64,000 nt of DNA from Thermocrispum agreste DSM 44070 (lineage in GTDB: Bacteria > Actinomycetota > Actinomycetes > Mycobacteriales > Pseudonocardiaceae), in the NCBI RefSeq assembly GCF_000427905.1, contig NZ_KE386604.1, forward strand, positions 610,648 through 674,647, read 5' to 3'. The notes under the pieces are model-generated. The model searched no databases, was not told where the DNA came from, and saw only the letters and a list, made by a program, of their open reading frames with translations. The translations under genes were made by a program, and so were the position numbers. Below, in pieces: positions 1 through 10,097 of this stretch. Numbering within the stretch: position 1 is the stretch's first letter; the number at the start of each line of letters is the position of its first letter.

Positions 1-76
1 CCAGGCACCGTTGCACCTTGCGCCGATAGCGAGCGCGATCCGACGAGCTCGCGCTCGCCAGCCCATCGTCGGTCAT
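1..76 (-). CDS. 5' end of an unidentified gene (partial)
   Basis: Reading the minus strand from an ATG at 74-76, the frame stays open to the window edge and gives 25 residues beginning MTDDGLASASSSDRARYRR and followed by KVQRCL. Only the N-terminus is present, so the family cannot be fixed. The R-x-R-Y-R-x-K-V-x-R-C-L pattern resembles what I remember of the start of actinobacterial GCS2-type glutamate-cysteine ligases, but this is a weak inference. It is divergent from the methyltransferase gene that starts at 268, with about 190 bp of shared upstream DNA. Confidence 0.4.
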   Translation of the reverse strand, partial: MTDDGLASASSSDRARYRRKVQRCL

Positions 77-267
77 GCTGTGCGCTCCCCGCCCCGTTCG
101 TCTTGTGGCTCTCGTGCGAACCCCGGCCTGTAACGGTGACACGGGAATTGCCGCAGCGGCTAGCGGCCAAACCGGTACAACGGGTGAGGCGGACTTGACG
201 CTCCGCGATCGTGCCTGGTCGTCGACCTGGTGCGCCGGGGACCGGGCGCTGCGGCAGACTCAGCCAC

Positions 268-1086
268 GTGGCTGTGTTCGTGGACGTGGGCGATCCCGCC
301 GACCCACGGTTGGACGACTACCGCGACCTCAAACGTGCCGACCGCCGCCCGGATCGGCCCGGCGGCCGCGGTCTAGTGATCGCCGAGGGCACCAACGCCG
401 TGCAGCGGCTGCTGGACTCGCCGTATCCGGTGCGCTCGGTGCTGGGCATCCGCCCGCGCGTCGACGATCTGGCGGCGCGGCTGGCCGCGCTCGACGTACC
501 GGTCTACGTCACGTCCGCGGAGGTCATGGACGCCGTGATCGGGTTCCACCTCAACCGCGGGGTGCTGGCGGTCGCCGACCGGGCCGCCCCGGTGAGCTGG
601 GAACGACTGCTGTCCGGACGGGTGCTGCTCGGCTTGGAAGGCGTCAACGACCACGAGAACATCGGCTCGTTGTTCCGCAATGCCGCCGCCTTCGGGGTGG
701 ACGGTGTGCTGGTCGGTCCCGGCTGCCCGGATCCGCTGTATCGGCGCAGCGTCCGGGTGTCGATGGGGCACGTGCTGCATGTGCCGTTCGCGCGGGTGGA
801 CGACATCGGAGCGGCGGCCAGCAAGCTGCGTGCGGTGGGTTTCACCATCGCGGCACTGACGCCCCGGCCGGGTGCCGTGCCGGTCCGGGACTTCGCCCGG
901 TCCGTCGAGCGGGCGATCCTGTTCCTCGGATCGGAAGGGCACGGGCTCAGCGAGGACGTGCTGTCGGTGGCCGACGTCGCGGTCCGTATCCCGATCGCCA
1001 AGCACGTGGACTCGCTGAACGTCGCGGTGGCCGGCGCGATCGCCTGCTACGAGATGGCCGAACGAGCTAGGCTCGGCCAACGATGA
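268..1086 (+). CDS. TrmH/SpoU family RNA 2'-O-methyltransferase
   Basis: Predicted SAM-dependent RNA ribose 2'-O-methyltransferase of the SPOUT class, 272 residues from the GTG at 268. An earlier in-frame GTG at 211 adds 19 low-complexity residues and is less likely. The three SpoU motifs are visible: NIGSLFRNAAAFG (131-143), LGSEGHGLS (220-228) and IPIAKHVDSLNVAVA (241-255), which form the trefoil-knot cofactor site. The substrate (23S rRNA or a tRNA) cannot be told from sequence. The gene matches the mycobacterial Rv0881 position, next to DUF2537, sepH and serC. Its stop overlaps the next start by 4 nt, so the two are probably translationally coupled. Confidence 0.88.
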   Translation: MAVFVDVGDPADPRLDDYRDLKRADRRPDRPGGRGLVIAEGTNAVQRLLDSPYPVRSVLGIRPRVDDLAARLAALDVPVYVTSAEVMDAVIGFHLNRGVLAVADRAAPVSWERLLSGRVLLGLEGVNDHENIGSLFRNAAAFGVDGVLVGPGCPDPLYRRSVRVSMGHVLHVPFARVDDIGAAASKLRAVGFTIAALTPRPGAVPVRDFARSVERAILFLGSEGHGLSEDVLSVADVAVRIPIAKHVDSLNVAVAGAIACYEMAERARLGQR

Positions 1087-1733
1087 CCGCCGAGGACCGC
1101 CGCGCGCCGACGATCGTGGAATTGCGTGTCCGGGGCGACCGCGCGGTGCTCGTCGACGGGCGGCATGCCGCCGGCCTGGCGCCCGAGGAATTCCCGCTGA
1201 ACGACGAGCTGGCGGCGGCGCTGCACGAGTGGGCCAGGGTCGCCACGGCCATCCGGGCGACGCGGCGCGACGACGGATCCGACACCGAAACCGTCGGGGT
1301 GGTCAGCCGCCGTGGTCATCAGCTCGCCGGCCGGGTGGCCGCCGAACTGCGCCGCCCGGTGCGTTACGTCGACCCGGTCACCGGCTCGACCGTGGTCGTC
1401 GTTCCCCGGGAACCGGTACGACGGGTGCCACGGCCCGACGAGGGAACCCGGTGGTTCCGGCGCTCGCCCGGAGAGCCCACGCCGTGGGGGCCGGGCCTGA
1501 CGGTGTCGGTGATGATCGGCGCGGTGGTGCTGGTCGGCATGCTGGCGTTGACCACGACCATCGCCGAGGCGGTCGCCGGCTGGGCGGCGTTGCTCGCCGC
1601 GTCGATCGTCAGCGGGGGCATGGCACCGTCGCTGTGGCTGGGGCGGAACGTGCCGACCATGCGCTGGGTGTGCTTCGGTGCCGCCGGGGGACTGGCCATT
1701 TCCTGGCTGGGCGTGCTGATCGTGGTGTTCTAG
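1083..1733 (+). CDS. DUF2537-type membrane protein
   Basis: 216-residue protein starting at the ATG that overlaps the upstream stop (ATGA). The N-terminal ~130 residues are soluble and charged. The C-terminal part has about three hydrophobic segments (roughly residues 139-160, 165-183, 196-216) ending at the last residue, so it is an integral membrane protein with a cytosolic head. Length and position between a SpoU methyltransferase and sepH match the DUF2537 family (Rv0882 in M. tuberculosis). The function is unknown. Probable two-gene operon with the methyltransferase. Confidence 0.72.
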   Translation: MTAEDRRAPTIVELRVRGDRAVLVDGRHAAGLAPEEFPLNDELAAALHEWARVATAIRATRRDDGSDTETVGVVSRRGHQLAGRVAAELRRPVRYVDPVTGSTVVVVPREPVRRVPRPDEGTRWFRRSPGEPTPWGPGLTVSVMIGAVVLVGMLALTTTIAEAVAGWAALLAASIVSGGMAPSLWLGRNVPTMRWVCFGAAGGLAISWLGVLIVVF

Positions 1734-1743
1734 CCTGGTCGCC

Positions 1744-2100
1744 ATGCCCGATGACCCGCTCCCGCGCCTGCGCGCGCTGTGCCTGGCCCTGCCGGAGACG
1801 ACCGAGCGGGTCAGCCATGGCGAACCTGCCTGGTTCGTGCGGGACCGGAAGATGTTCGTCACCTATGCCGACCACCACCACGACGACCGGCTCGGTTTCT
1901 GGTGTGCCGCGCCGCCCGGGGCGCAGGAAGCGCTCGTCGGCAGCGACCCGCAGCGCTTCTTCCGTCCGCCGTACGTCGGCCATCGCGGCTGGTTGGGGGT
2001 CTACCTGGACGTGCCGCAGGACTGGGACGAGATCGCGGAGATTGTGCGTGATGCGTATCGCTGCGTAGCCCCCGAAAAGCTGCTGGCTCAGCTCGACTGA
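1744..2100 (+). CDS. MmcQ/YjbR family protein
   Basis: 118-residue protein beginning MPDDPLPRLRALCLALPETT. The LPETTERVSHGEPAWFV segment, the central beta-rich part and the RPPYVGHRGWLGVYLD segment are the hallmarks of the MmcQ/YjbR fold, a small double-stranded-DNA-binding-like domain of unclear role. The length is normal for a stand-alone member. It starts 10 nt after the DUF2537 gene and probably shares its transcript. No catalytic residues can be assigned. The family call is fairly sure; the function is unknown. Confidence 0.8.
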   Translation: MPDDPLPRLRALCLALPETTERVSHGEPAWFVRDRKMFVTYADHHHDDRLGFWCAAPPGAQEALVGSDPQRFFRPPYVGHRGWLGVYLDVPQDWDEIAEIVRDAYRCVAPEKLLAQLD

Positions 2101-2117
2101 TCCGGCAGACTGGCCCC

Positions 2118-2660
2118 ATGCGCCCTGTGGTCACCGCGGTCAGCTCCAGCCCGACCCATTCGTTCAGCAAGCAGAATCAGCCGGAGATCACCGTGATCGC
2201 CGGCGAAGGCGTGGCGGGTGACGCCCACCGCGGCACCACGGTCAAGCACCGGTCACGCGTGCGGCGCGATCCGACCCAGCCCAACCTGCGGCAGGTCCAC
2301 CTCATCCACGCCGAGCTGCACGACGAGCTGAACGCCCAAGGGTTCAGCGTCAAAGCAGGTGACCTCGGCGAGAACGTCACCACGCGCGGCGTCGACCTGC
2401 TCGGGCTGCCCACCGGTACCCGGTTGCGTCTCGGCGACGAAGTGGTGGTCACGGTGACCGGGCTGCGGAATCCGTGCTCGCAGATCGACGATTTCCAGCG
2501 CGGCATGCTCAAGGCGGTGATGTACCGCGACGCCGACGGCGAGATCGTGCGCAAGGCGGGCGTCATGGCCACCGTGGACGTCGGCGGCGTCGTCCGGCCC
2601 GGGGATGCGATCACGATCGAGCTGCCCGCCGGACCGCACCAGCCGCTGAAACCCGTGTAG
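2118..2660 (+). CDS. MOSC domain-containing protein
   Basis: 180-residue MOSC protein. MOSC domains handle sulfur carried as a persulfide on a conserved cysteine, as in molybdenum cofactor sulfurases and the YiiM group that reduces hydroxylated bases. Visible here are the GVAGDAHRG stretch (31-39), the AGDLGENVTTRG stretch (80-91) and the conserved cysteine C120 in LRNPCSQI. There is no aminotransferase or ferredoxin domain, so this is a stand-alone form. It lies 17 nt after the YjbR gene and is convergent with sepH. Confidence 0.85.
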   Translation: MRPVVTAVSSSPTHSFSKQNQPEITVIAGEGVAGDAHRGTTVKHRSRVRRDPTQPNLRQVHLIHAELHDELNAQGFSVKAGDLGENVTTRGVDLLGLPTGTRLRLGDEVVVTVTGLRNPCSQIDDFQRGMLKAVMYRDADGEIVRKAGVMATVDVGGVVRPGDAITIELPAGPHQPLKPV

Positions 2661-2783
2661 TGGTGCGCATCGGGACTCCGCCGGGCCCGCGGTCAGCCAA
2701 CTACCTCAGGACGCCGCCCCGAGGTCAGCCAAGCGGCCCAGGGTGTTGCCGGGGCCGTGGCCGGCCGCCGTAGGCACACCGGT

Positions 2784-3638
2784 TCAGCCGCGCTGGCTCT
2801 TGACCCCCAGCAGCACGTCCTCCCACGCCGGGACCACCGGGTGGTTCTTCCGGCCCTTCCGCCGGTTGTTGGAAGCCGGGACCTTGGGGATCTCGGTGGT
2901 GTCGTCCTCGTTCTGCTCCGGCTCGGACTCGCGGTTCGGCGCGTGGCGCTCCGCGCTCCGCGCCGGGGTTTCCTGGTAGGCCTCCTCCAGCGTGCCCTGC
3001 ACGTCCTCTTCGCGCGGCGCGGGGGCGGTCTCCTCCACCACCGGGCGCAGCTCGCGCGACCTGCCCTCCGGGTCGAGCAGATCCTCGGCGGGCTCGTCCA
3101 GCGCGACGGCTGTGCCGCCGTGCGCCCCCGGCGAGTAGGACCAGTGCGCCCGGTTGTCCGAGCGGCCCGCCTTCCACCGCAGGCAGACCACCCACTTGCC
3201 GTCCTCGCCGCGCCAGGCGTCCCACTCCGCGCTGCTGTAGTCCTGGCCGCGCACCGCGAATGCGTGCGCCACGACGTCGCCCAGCGTCTGCACGTCCGGG
3301 CCGTCTTCCCGCATCGGGTGGGCCTGCTGGGCCAGCTCGGCCATCCGGGATCGCTCCAGCAGGACCGGGTAGGCGAAGCGTTCGACCCGGTGCTCCGGCA
3401 TGCCTGCCGCGGCGGCGACCTGCTCGACCGTCTCGCCGGCACGGATGCGGGCCTGGATTTCGCGTGGGCGCATCTGGCTCTCCAAACTGATTTGCACCTG
3501 ACCGAGCCGACTGAGGTCGCCCCGAGCTGCCGCGCGCAGTCGTTCGTCCACGGGGACCGAGTACTTCTCGCCTGCGGAGTCAACGAGCACGACGGACTTG
3601 CCGTCCTCGTGCAGTCCGACGATCCGCAGTGCTCGCAT
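2784..3638 (-). CDS. sepH: Septation protein SepH (DUF3071)
   Basis: 284-residue SepH homologue. In Streptomyces and mycobacteria SepH binds FtsZ, stimulates its assembly and supports cell division. The N-terminal DUF3071 domain starts MRALRIVGLHEDGKSVVL and carries a helix-turn-helix-like segment (QARIRAGETVEQVAAAAGMP), then a second conserved block with WDAWRGEDGKWVV. The C-terminal ~110 residues are acidic, disordered and end in a basic stretch with KVPASNNRRKGRKNHP. I chose the ATG at 3638 over an upstream in-frame start at 3677 because the family begins MR-L-R-I-V. It sits just downstream of serC, as Rv0883c does beside Rv0884c. Confidence 0.9.
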   Translation of the reverse strand: MRALRIVGLHEDGKSVVLVDSAGEKYSVPVDERLRAAARGDLSRLGQVQISLESQMRPREIQARIRAGETVEQVAAAAGMPEHRVERFAYPVLLERSRMAELAQQAHPMREDGPDVQTLGDVVAHAFAVRGQDYSSAEWDAWRGEDGKWVVCLRWKAGRSDNRAHWSYSPGAHGGTAVALDEPAEDLLDPEGRSRELRPVVEETAPAPREEDVQGTLEEAYQETPARSAERHAPNRESEPEQNEDDTTEIPKVPASNNRRKGRKNHPVVPAWEDVLLGVKSQRG

Positions 3639-3792
3639 GTATCCCGCCTCCCACGACGTCACCTGTCTGGGTGTCAACCGTAGTTCGGCGTGGCGGCTTG
3701 ACGGGCGAGACTCGCCGACGCGCCCACAGGTTGGTGGAGTCGATCACGCAATCGGGCGATCCTTTTGCCCGAAAAGTCCGAAACAAGTGAAA

Positions 3793-3819
3793 CGCCGGAC
3801 CTGGGTGCCAGGTCCGGCG
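3793..3819 (-). terminator. Intrinsic terminator after serC
   Basis: Perfect 12-bp inverted repeat (CGCCGGACCTGG / CCAGGTCCGGCG) with a 3-nt loop, 33 nt past the serC stop on the minus strand. Read on that strand it is followed by TTTCACTTGTTT, a T-rich tract. This is a well-formed Rho-independent terminator that should separate serC from sepH. Confidence 0.85.
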
Positions 3820-3851
3820 ATCGCTGATGCGGCGAAAACGTCAGGCCGAGG

Positions 3852-5219
<1,368 letters not shown>

Positions 5220-6575
5220 TCAGCGCCACCCTTTCGGATCCACGCCGCCGGGCACCGGCGCTTCCGGGTCGTACGGGGTGCGGGTGAAGATGAACGTCGC
5301 CAGGTCCAGGTACCGCGGCTTGCCGTCCGCGTCGCGGCCCACCCGCAGCGTCTCGCCCGCGTAGTAGCCGTCCAGGCCCACCCACTCGTCCGGCCCGGTG
5401 GGCCGGAAGCGCGACCGCCGCCCGCCGTCGCCCACCGGGGCCAGGTACAGCCAGCCGTTCGGCAGGATCCGCAGGAGGTGCGGCGTCGGGCCCCAGTGCC
5501 ACAGGCCGGTCAGCTCCAGCAGCGCGGTGTCCACCTCGGCGGGCTGCCACGGCTGCGGCAGCGGCGGTTCGTGCTGGTCGGCCAGCGCGATCAGGTCGAG
5601 CGTGAACGCCAGGATCGGCACGCCGGAGGTGGTGTTCGCCATGGCCAGCGCGCCGGTGCCGGACTCGGTGTCCACCATCGTGCAGGCCACGAAGCCGGGC
5701 ATGGACCCGGTGTGCCCGGCGTAGGCGCGCCCGTCGCGGCGGGCCAGCTGGAGCCCGAGACCGTAGCCGGACAGCCACTGCGCGCCGTCCTCCACCGTGG
5801 CGACGGCGCGCATCTCCGCCACCGTGTCCGCCGAGAGCACGCCGGAGGTGTGCCCGCTGATCAGCGAGGTCAGCCGGGACAGGTCGTGCACGGTCGACCA
5901 CAGCTGCCCGGCGGGCGCCATGGCGCCGGTGTCCGGTGCGGGCTCGGGCAGCACCACGTCGGCGAACGGGTGCACGGCCCAGCCTTGCGCCGCGTGGTCG
6001 TCCGGGTGCGGGGTGGTCCGGGTCATGCCGAGCGGGTCGAGCACCTCCGCCTTCAGTGCCTCCAGCCACGAGCTGCCGCGGAGCCTGCCGACCAGCTCGC
6101 CGAGCACCCCGTAGCCGACGTTGGAGTAGTGGAACTGCTTGCCGGCCCGCAGTTTCAGCTGCTCGGGGGTGAGTCCGGCGGCCAGCTCCGCCCAGTCGCC
6201 GCCCGGGCTGCGTTCCCACCACGACCCGGGCGCCTCGGACGTCAGCCCGCCGGTGTGCGAGAGCAGCTGCGCCACGGTCAGGTGGCCGAACGGCGACTGG
6301 CCGAGGTGGGCGCCGATCGGGTCGTCCAGCGCCAGCTTGCCCTCGTCGCGCAACCGCATGACGAGCACCGCGATCAGCGTCTTGGTGATCGAGCCGATGC
6401 GGTACTGCGTGTCGTTGTCCGGAGGCGATCCGTCGACGAAGCCGCGCGCGGCCGACCAGACGAGCTCACCGTCGCGAACCACACCCGCCACGAGGGACGG
6501 CGCGCGGCCACGGACCTGTTCCGTGGCGAGCCTCGACAGCAGCGCGTACTCGGTGGTGGGAAGCATGCGTGACAT
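5220..6575 (-). CDS. Serine hydrolase, beta-lactamase/class C-like family
   Basis: 451-residue member of the serine beta-lactamase-like (Beta-lactamase, PF00144) family, which includes DD-peptidases and esterases. The catalytic SxxK is S62-I-T-K65 and the second motif is Y150-S-N152; an HTG motif occurs in YAGHTGSMPGF. No signal peptide is seen, so it may act in the cytosol as an esterase or peptidase rather than as a resistance enzyme. A C-terminal domain of about 120 residues (LTGLWHWGPTPHLL onward) resembles the accessory beta domain found in these hydrolases. Start ATG at 6575 or 6566. Substrate unknown. Confidence 0.85.
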   Translation of the reverse strand: MSRMLPTTEYALLSRLATEQVRGRAPSLVAGVVRDGELVWSAARGFVDGSPPDNDTQYRIGSITKTLIAVLVMRLRDEGKLALDDPIGAHLGQSPFGHLTVAQLLSHTGGLTSEAPGSWWERSPGGDWAELAAGLTPEQLKLRAGKQFHYSNVGYGVLGELVGRLRGSSWLEALKAEVLDPLGMTRTTPHPDDHAAQGWAVHPFADVVLPEPAPDTGAMAPAGQLWSTVHDLSRLTSLISGHTSGVLSADTVAEMRAVATVEDGAQWLSGYGLGLQLARRDGRAYAGHTGSMPGFVACTMVDTESGTGALAMANTTSGVPILAFTLDLIALADQHEPPLPQPWQPAEVDTALLELTGLWHWGPTPHLLRILPNGWLYLAPVGDGGRRSRFRPTGPDEWVGLDGYYAGETLRVGRDADGKPRYLDLATFIFTRTPYDPEAPVPGGVDPKGWR

Positions 6576-6783
6576 TCTGCAATCAGGTCGCGGGCTGGGT
6601 GCCCAATGTTGCCGCTGACCACAAAGGACCGGACGGGACGCGCATCGGGCAGCTCGGCTGGAGGCGGCCCGGCGCCGGATCGACGTCGCTGGTAGTGCCC
6701 GGCCAGCGGTCCGGAACGGGACGAACGCCCAGCGCACGCTCAGTTGTGCCACCGGCACGTCTGCGACAGTGGCCGCGCTGCGC

Positions 6784-7944
6784 TCAAGAATGCTCAGGGC
6801 CCCGGCCGATGGGGGTGACGGTCTCCCAGCCGTCGACCTCCTCGGGGCCGCGTGGGCCCGGTCCGACGTAGTCGGCCGACGGACGGACCAACCGCCCGGT
6901 GCGCTTCTGCTCGAGGATGTGCGCGCACCAGCCGGCGGTGCGGGCACAGGTGAACATGGCGGGCATCATGTGCGGCGGCACGTCCGCGAAGTCCAGCACC
7001 ACCGCCGCCCAGAACTCCACGTTGGTCTCGATCGCCCGGTCCGGGCGACGTTCGCGCAGTTCGGCCAGTGCCGCCCGCTCCAACTCCGCGGCCGCCTCGT
7101 ACCTGGGGGCGCGCAGGCTGCGCGCGGTACGCCGCAGCACCCTGGCCCGCGGGTCCTCGGCCCGGTACACCCGGTGACCGAAGCCCATCACGCGTTCCTT
7201 GCGGTCCAGCAGGCGTGTGATCAGGCCGCGGGCGTCGCCGGTGCGTTCGACCTCCTCGAGCATCGGCAGCACCCGCGCGGGTGCGCCGCCGTGCAGTGGG
7301 CCGGACATGGCCCCGATGGCGCCGGAGAGAGCGGCCGCCACGTCCGCGCCGGTGGAGGCGATGACGCGGGCGGTGAAGGTCGAGGCGTTCATCCCGTGCT
7401 CGGCGGCCGACACCCAGTACGCGTCGATCGCCCGCACGTGGGCGGGGTCCGGCTCGCCCCGCCACCGCGTCATGAATCGCTCGGTGGTGGTGGAGCACTG
7501 GTCGATGCGTTCCTGCGGGACCGCGGGCTGGTGGATGCCACGCGCGGACTGCGCCACGTAGGACAACGCCATGACAGCCGCCTGGGCCAGGTTCCGGCGG
7601 GCCTCCTCGTCGGTGATGTCCAGCAGCGGCCGGTACCCCATCACTGGAGCCAGCATCGCCAGCCCGGCCTGTACGTCGACCCGGACGTTGCCGGTGTGCA
7701 CCGGGATGGGAAAAGGCTCGGCGGGCGGGAGGCCGCGGCCGAACTCCCCGTCCACCAGCAGCGCCCAGACGTCGCCGAAGGTGACCCGGCCCGTGAGGTC
7801 TTCGATGTCCACTCCGCGGTAGCGCAGGGCGCCGCCGTCCCGGTCCGGTTCGGCGATCTCGGTGCGGAACGCGACGACCCCTTCCAGGCCGGGGACGAAG
7901 CCGCCGGCGTCGGTGGTCGTGTCGGATGCCCTGTCGGAGGTCAT
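6784..7944 (-). CDS. citA: Citrate synthase 2 (CitA type)
   Basis: 386-residue citrate synthase family enzyme condensing oxaloacetate and acetyl-CoA. Substrate-binding histidines are visible as H183 ([10 protein letters not shown]), H218 ([11 protein letters not shown]) and H257 (MGFGHRVY). The position of the catalytic aspartate (NVDFYS in canonical enzymes) reads NVEFW with E310; as far as I recall this is shared by the CitA/citrate synthase 2 lineage, so this may be a second synthase with different properties. It matches the Rv0889c position relative to serC and sepH. Divergent from pdxH over 255 bp. Confidence 0.88.
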   Translation of the reverse strand: MTSDRASDTTTDAGGFVPGLEGVVAFRTEIAEPDRDGGALRYRGVDIEDLTGRVTFGDVWALLVDGEFGRGLPPAEPFPIPVHTGNVRVDVQAGLAMLAPVMGYRPLLDITDEEARRNLAQAAVMALSYVAQSARGIHQPAVPQERIDQCSTTTERFMTRWRGEPDPAHVRAIDAYWVSAAEHGMNASTFTARVIASTGADVAAALSGAIGAMSGPLHGGAPARVLPMLEEVERTGDARGLITRLLDRKERVMGFGHRVYRAEDPRARVLRRTARSLRAPRYEAAAELERAALAELRERRPDRAIETNVEFWAAVVLDFADVPPHMMPAMFTCARTAGWCAHILEQKRTGRLVRPSADYVGPGPRGPEEVDGWETVTPIGRGPEHS

Positions 7945-8199
7945 GGCCCAGCCCTTCTCGCCGTACCGGCCCGGCGGACGATGCGCTTCGCGGCGGTGGT
8001 GCCGGCGCGGCGGGCGAAGGCTGGGTCGGTTGGTGTGGTCGACGTGCGGTCGTGTGATTTGTCACGTCGTGCTGCTATCGATAATGGTCCCGCCGGTGCT
8101 CGAGCTCCAGTGGCTGTCCGGGGACTTCCCTTTCCGTCTGCGCACGCTTTAACGTCTGTTGGGACCTGTCCGCTCCGCAAGATCCGGAGGCGCTGCAGC

Positions 8200-8883
8200 A
8201 TGTCCCAGACCACCACAGATCACGGCGAAGTACCCGACATCGCCGTTGCCCTGCCGGGGATGCGGGTCTCCTACGAAGGCGAGGCCCTCAACGAGTCCGA
8301 TCTGGCTCCGACGTGGACTGAGCAACTGCAGCGGTGGCTGGACGACGCCATCCGGGCCGGCGTGGCCGAGCCGAACGCGATGGTGCTGGCGACCGCGGAC
8401 CCGGAGGGGCGGCCGTCGTCACGCACCGTGCTGTGCAAGGGACTGGACAGCCGGGGGGTGTCGTTCTACACGAACTACACCTCCGCCAAGAGCCACGAGC
8501 TGGAAAGCACCTGGTACGCCTCGGCGACGTTCCCGTGGTACCCGCTGCACCGGCAGGTGCACATCAGGGGCAGCGTGGAGAAGGTGTCGGCCGCCGAGAC
8601 GGCCAAGTACTGGGCGTCCCGGCCGCGCGGGTCCCAGCTGGGCGCGTGGGCGTCCCCGCAGTCGGGCATCGTTCCGGACCGCCGCGCACTGGAGAACGCC
8701 CTGCGTGCCGTCGAGCGCAGGTTCGCCGACGTGGAGGAGGTTCCGCCGCCGCCGCACTGGGGTGGCTGGCGGATCAAGCCGGACGTGGTGGAGTTCTGGC
8801 AGGGCCGGGAGGACCGGCTGCACGACCGGCTCCGCTACGTGCGGCGTGACGACGAGTGGCGGATCGAACGGGTCGCTCCCTGA
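8200..8883 (+). CDS. pdxH: Pyridoxamine 5'-phosphate oxidase
   Basis: 227-residue FMN enzyme that oxidises pyridoxine/pyridoxamine 5'-phosphate to PLP. Start ATG at 8200 with GGAGG 12 nt upstream; the much longer open frame upstream (from 6769) is antisense to citrate synthase and is not coding. Family features: the FMN-binding R-T-V-L-C-K-G segment, [11 protein letters not shown], and the C-terminal [10 protein letters not shown]...WRIERVAP end typical of true PdxH. A possible promoter TTGTCA-15 nt-GATAAT at 8059-8085 has short spacing. PLP made here feeds SerC nearby, but co-regulation is not shown. Confidence 0.95.
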   Translation: MSQTTTDHGEVPDIAVALPGMRVSYEGEALNESDLAPTWTEQLQRWLDDAIRAGVAEPNAMVLATADPEGRPSSRTVLCKGLDSRGVSFYTNYTSAKSHELESTWYASATFPWYPLHRQVHIRGSVEKVSAAETAKYWASRPRGSQLGAWASPQSGIVPDRRALENALRAVERRFADVEEVPPPPHWGGWRIKPDVVEFWQGREDRLHDRLRYVRRDDEWRIERVAP

Positions 8884-9004
8884 CCCCCGCGTCCGGCGTC
8901 TCGCGCCGCGACCGCTGCGCCCGAAGCGGCGGCCGTGACCGCGGCCGCGGCCCGCCGGGCGCGCCACGTGCCCGGAATGCCGCCCCGCACCCGCGGTTGC
9001 GGCG

Positions 9005-10030
9005 TCAGGCGCGTATGAGCCGTTCACTCAGCTCCCACAACCGCTTGGCCGAATCGGGGTCGATGGCGTGCGGCGCCACGTCCGTGGACGGCGGCCGGTC
9101 GATCCGGCCGGGCAGCGGGGAGTCGTCGACCGGCGTGATGTCGTTGTCCTTGAGGTAGACCCCGCCGATGCCGTCGAGCAACGGGCTGGTGGCGGCGAAC
9201 ACGGCGGTGCTGGCTCCCTGCGCGGGCGTCTTCAACCCCCGTCCGGGGTCGATGACCGGATTCCCGTCGGCGTCGGCCGCGCCCATCGCGCGGATCATCT
9301 CGTACCAGCGGTCGTCGTACTGCGGGGGAGCGCCGGGCTCGCGCGCAGGCCCCAGGTTGGTGGCCAGGATGATCCCCGGATGCACCGCGTATCCGCGGAT
9401 GCCGTCGGCCGACCACCGGCGGTCCAGCTCGACGCTGAACAGCACGTTGGCCGTCTTCGACTGCCCGTAGGCCACATGCCCGTCGTACGGGGTGCGGTGG
9501 AAGTTCGGGTCGTCCCAGATGATGTCGGTGACCCGATGCGCCCCGGAGGTCAACGTCACCACCCGTGCCTCGCCCGCCGCGCGCATGGCGGGGTAGAGAC
9601 CGGTGGTGAGTTGGAAATGGCCCAGGTGATTGGCGGCGAAGTGGTACTCGTAGCCCCGTGCGTCGCGTCGCAGTGGGCCCGCCATGACCCCGGCCGAGTT
9701 GATCAGGATGTGCAGCGGCCGCCCGGACCCGAGATAGTGCCGCACGAACGCGTCGATCGACGCCGGATCGACCAGGTCGACCCGGTACGTCTCGACGGTC
9801 GCGACCCCGTCGAGCGCGGCTGCGGCCCGGCCGGGATCCCTGGCCAGCACGGTGACGTCCGCTCCGGCGCTGCTCAGTGCCCTGGTCATCTCCTTGCCGA
9901 GACCGCTGTGGCCGCCGGTGATGACCACGTGCCGGCCGGTCAGGTCGATGCCTGCCAGCACGTCGTCGACGGTCGACGCGGCCGTGAACGGCGTTCCGAG
10001 TGGCTTCTGGCGAGCGATCGTGTCGGTCAT
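9005..10030 (-). CDS. Short-chain dehydrogenase/reductase
   Basis: 341-residue SDR, probably NADP-dependent. The cofactor motif TGGHSGLGKE is at residues 38-47, the NSAG motif at 111-114, the catalytic serine at 162 (LTSGAH) and the Y188-x-x-x-K192 pair in AYGQSK. The layout resembles the retinol dehydrogenase/oxidoreductase-like extended SDRs common in actinobacteria. Start ATG at 10030. It is divergent from an AraC-type regulator starting 68 bp away, the usual arrangement for a regulator and its target, so the regulator may control this gene. Substrate unknown. Confidence 0.9.
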   Translation of the reverse strand: MTDTIARQKPLGTPFTAASTVDDVLAGIDLTGRHVVITGGHSGLGKEMTRALSSAGADVTVLARDPGRAAAALDGVATVETYRVDLVDPASIDAFVRHYLGSGRPLHILINSAGVMAGPLRRDARGYEYHFAANHLGHFQLTTGLYPAMRAAGEARVVTLTSGAHRVTDIIWDDPNFHRTPYDGHVAYGQSKTANVLFSVELDRRWSADGIRGYAVHPGIILATNLGPAREPGAPPQYDDRWYEMIRAMGAADADGNPVIDPGRGLKTPAQGASTAVFAATSPLLDGIGGVYLKDNDITPVDDSPLPGRIDRPPSTDVAPHAIDPDSAKRLWELSERLIRA

Positions 10031-10097
10031 GCCTTCATGGTTTCGCCCGCCTTGTGGACTGTGAATATTTGCGCGTCCGGATTTGTTGCGCGAGAGT

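Noticed and set aside
8053-8065. Crp-like palindrome TGTGA-TTTG-TCAC upstream of pdxH
   Set aside because: The spacer is 4 nt rather than the 6 nt of Crp/GlxR sites.
6769-8199. Long N-terminal extension of pdxH
   Set aside because: It is antisense to citrate synthase and PdxH proteins start near the ATG at 8200.
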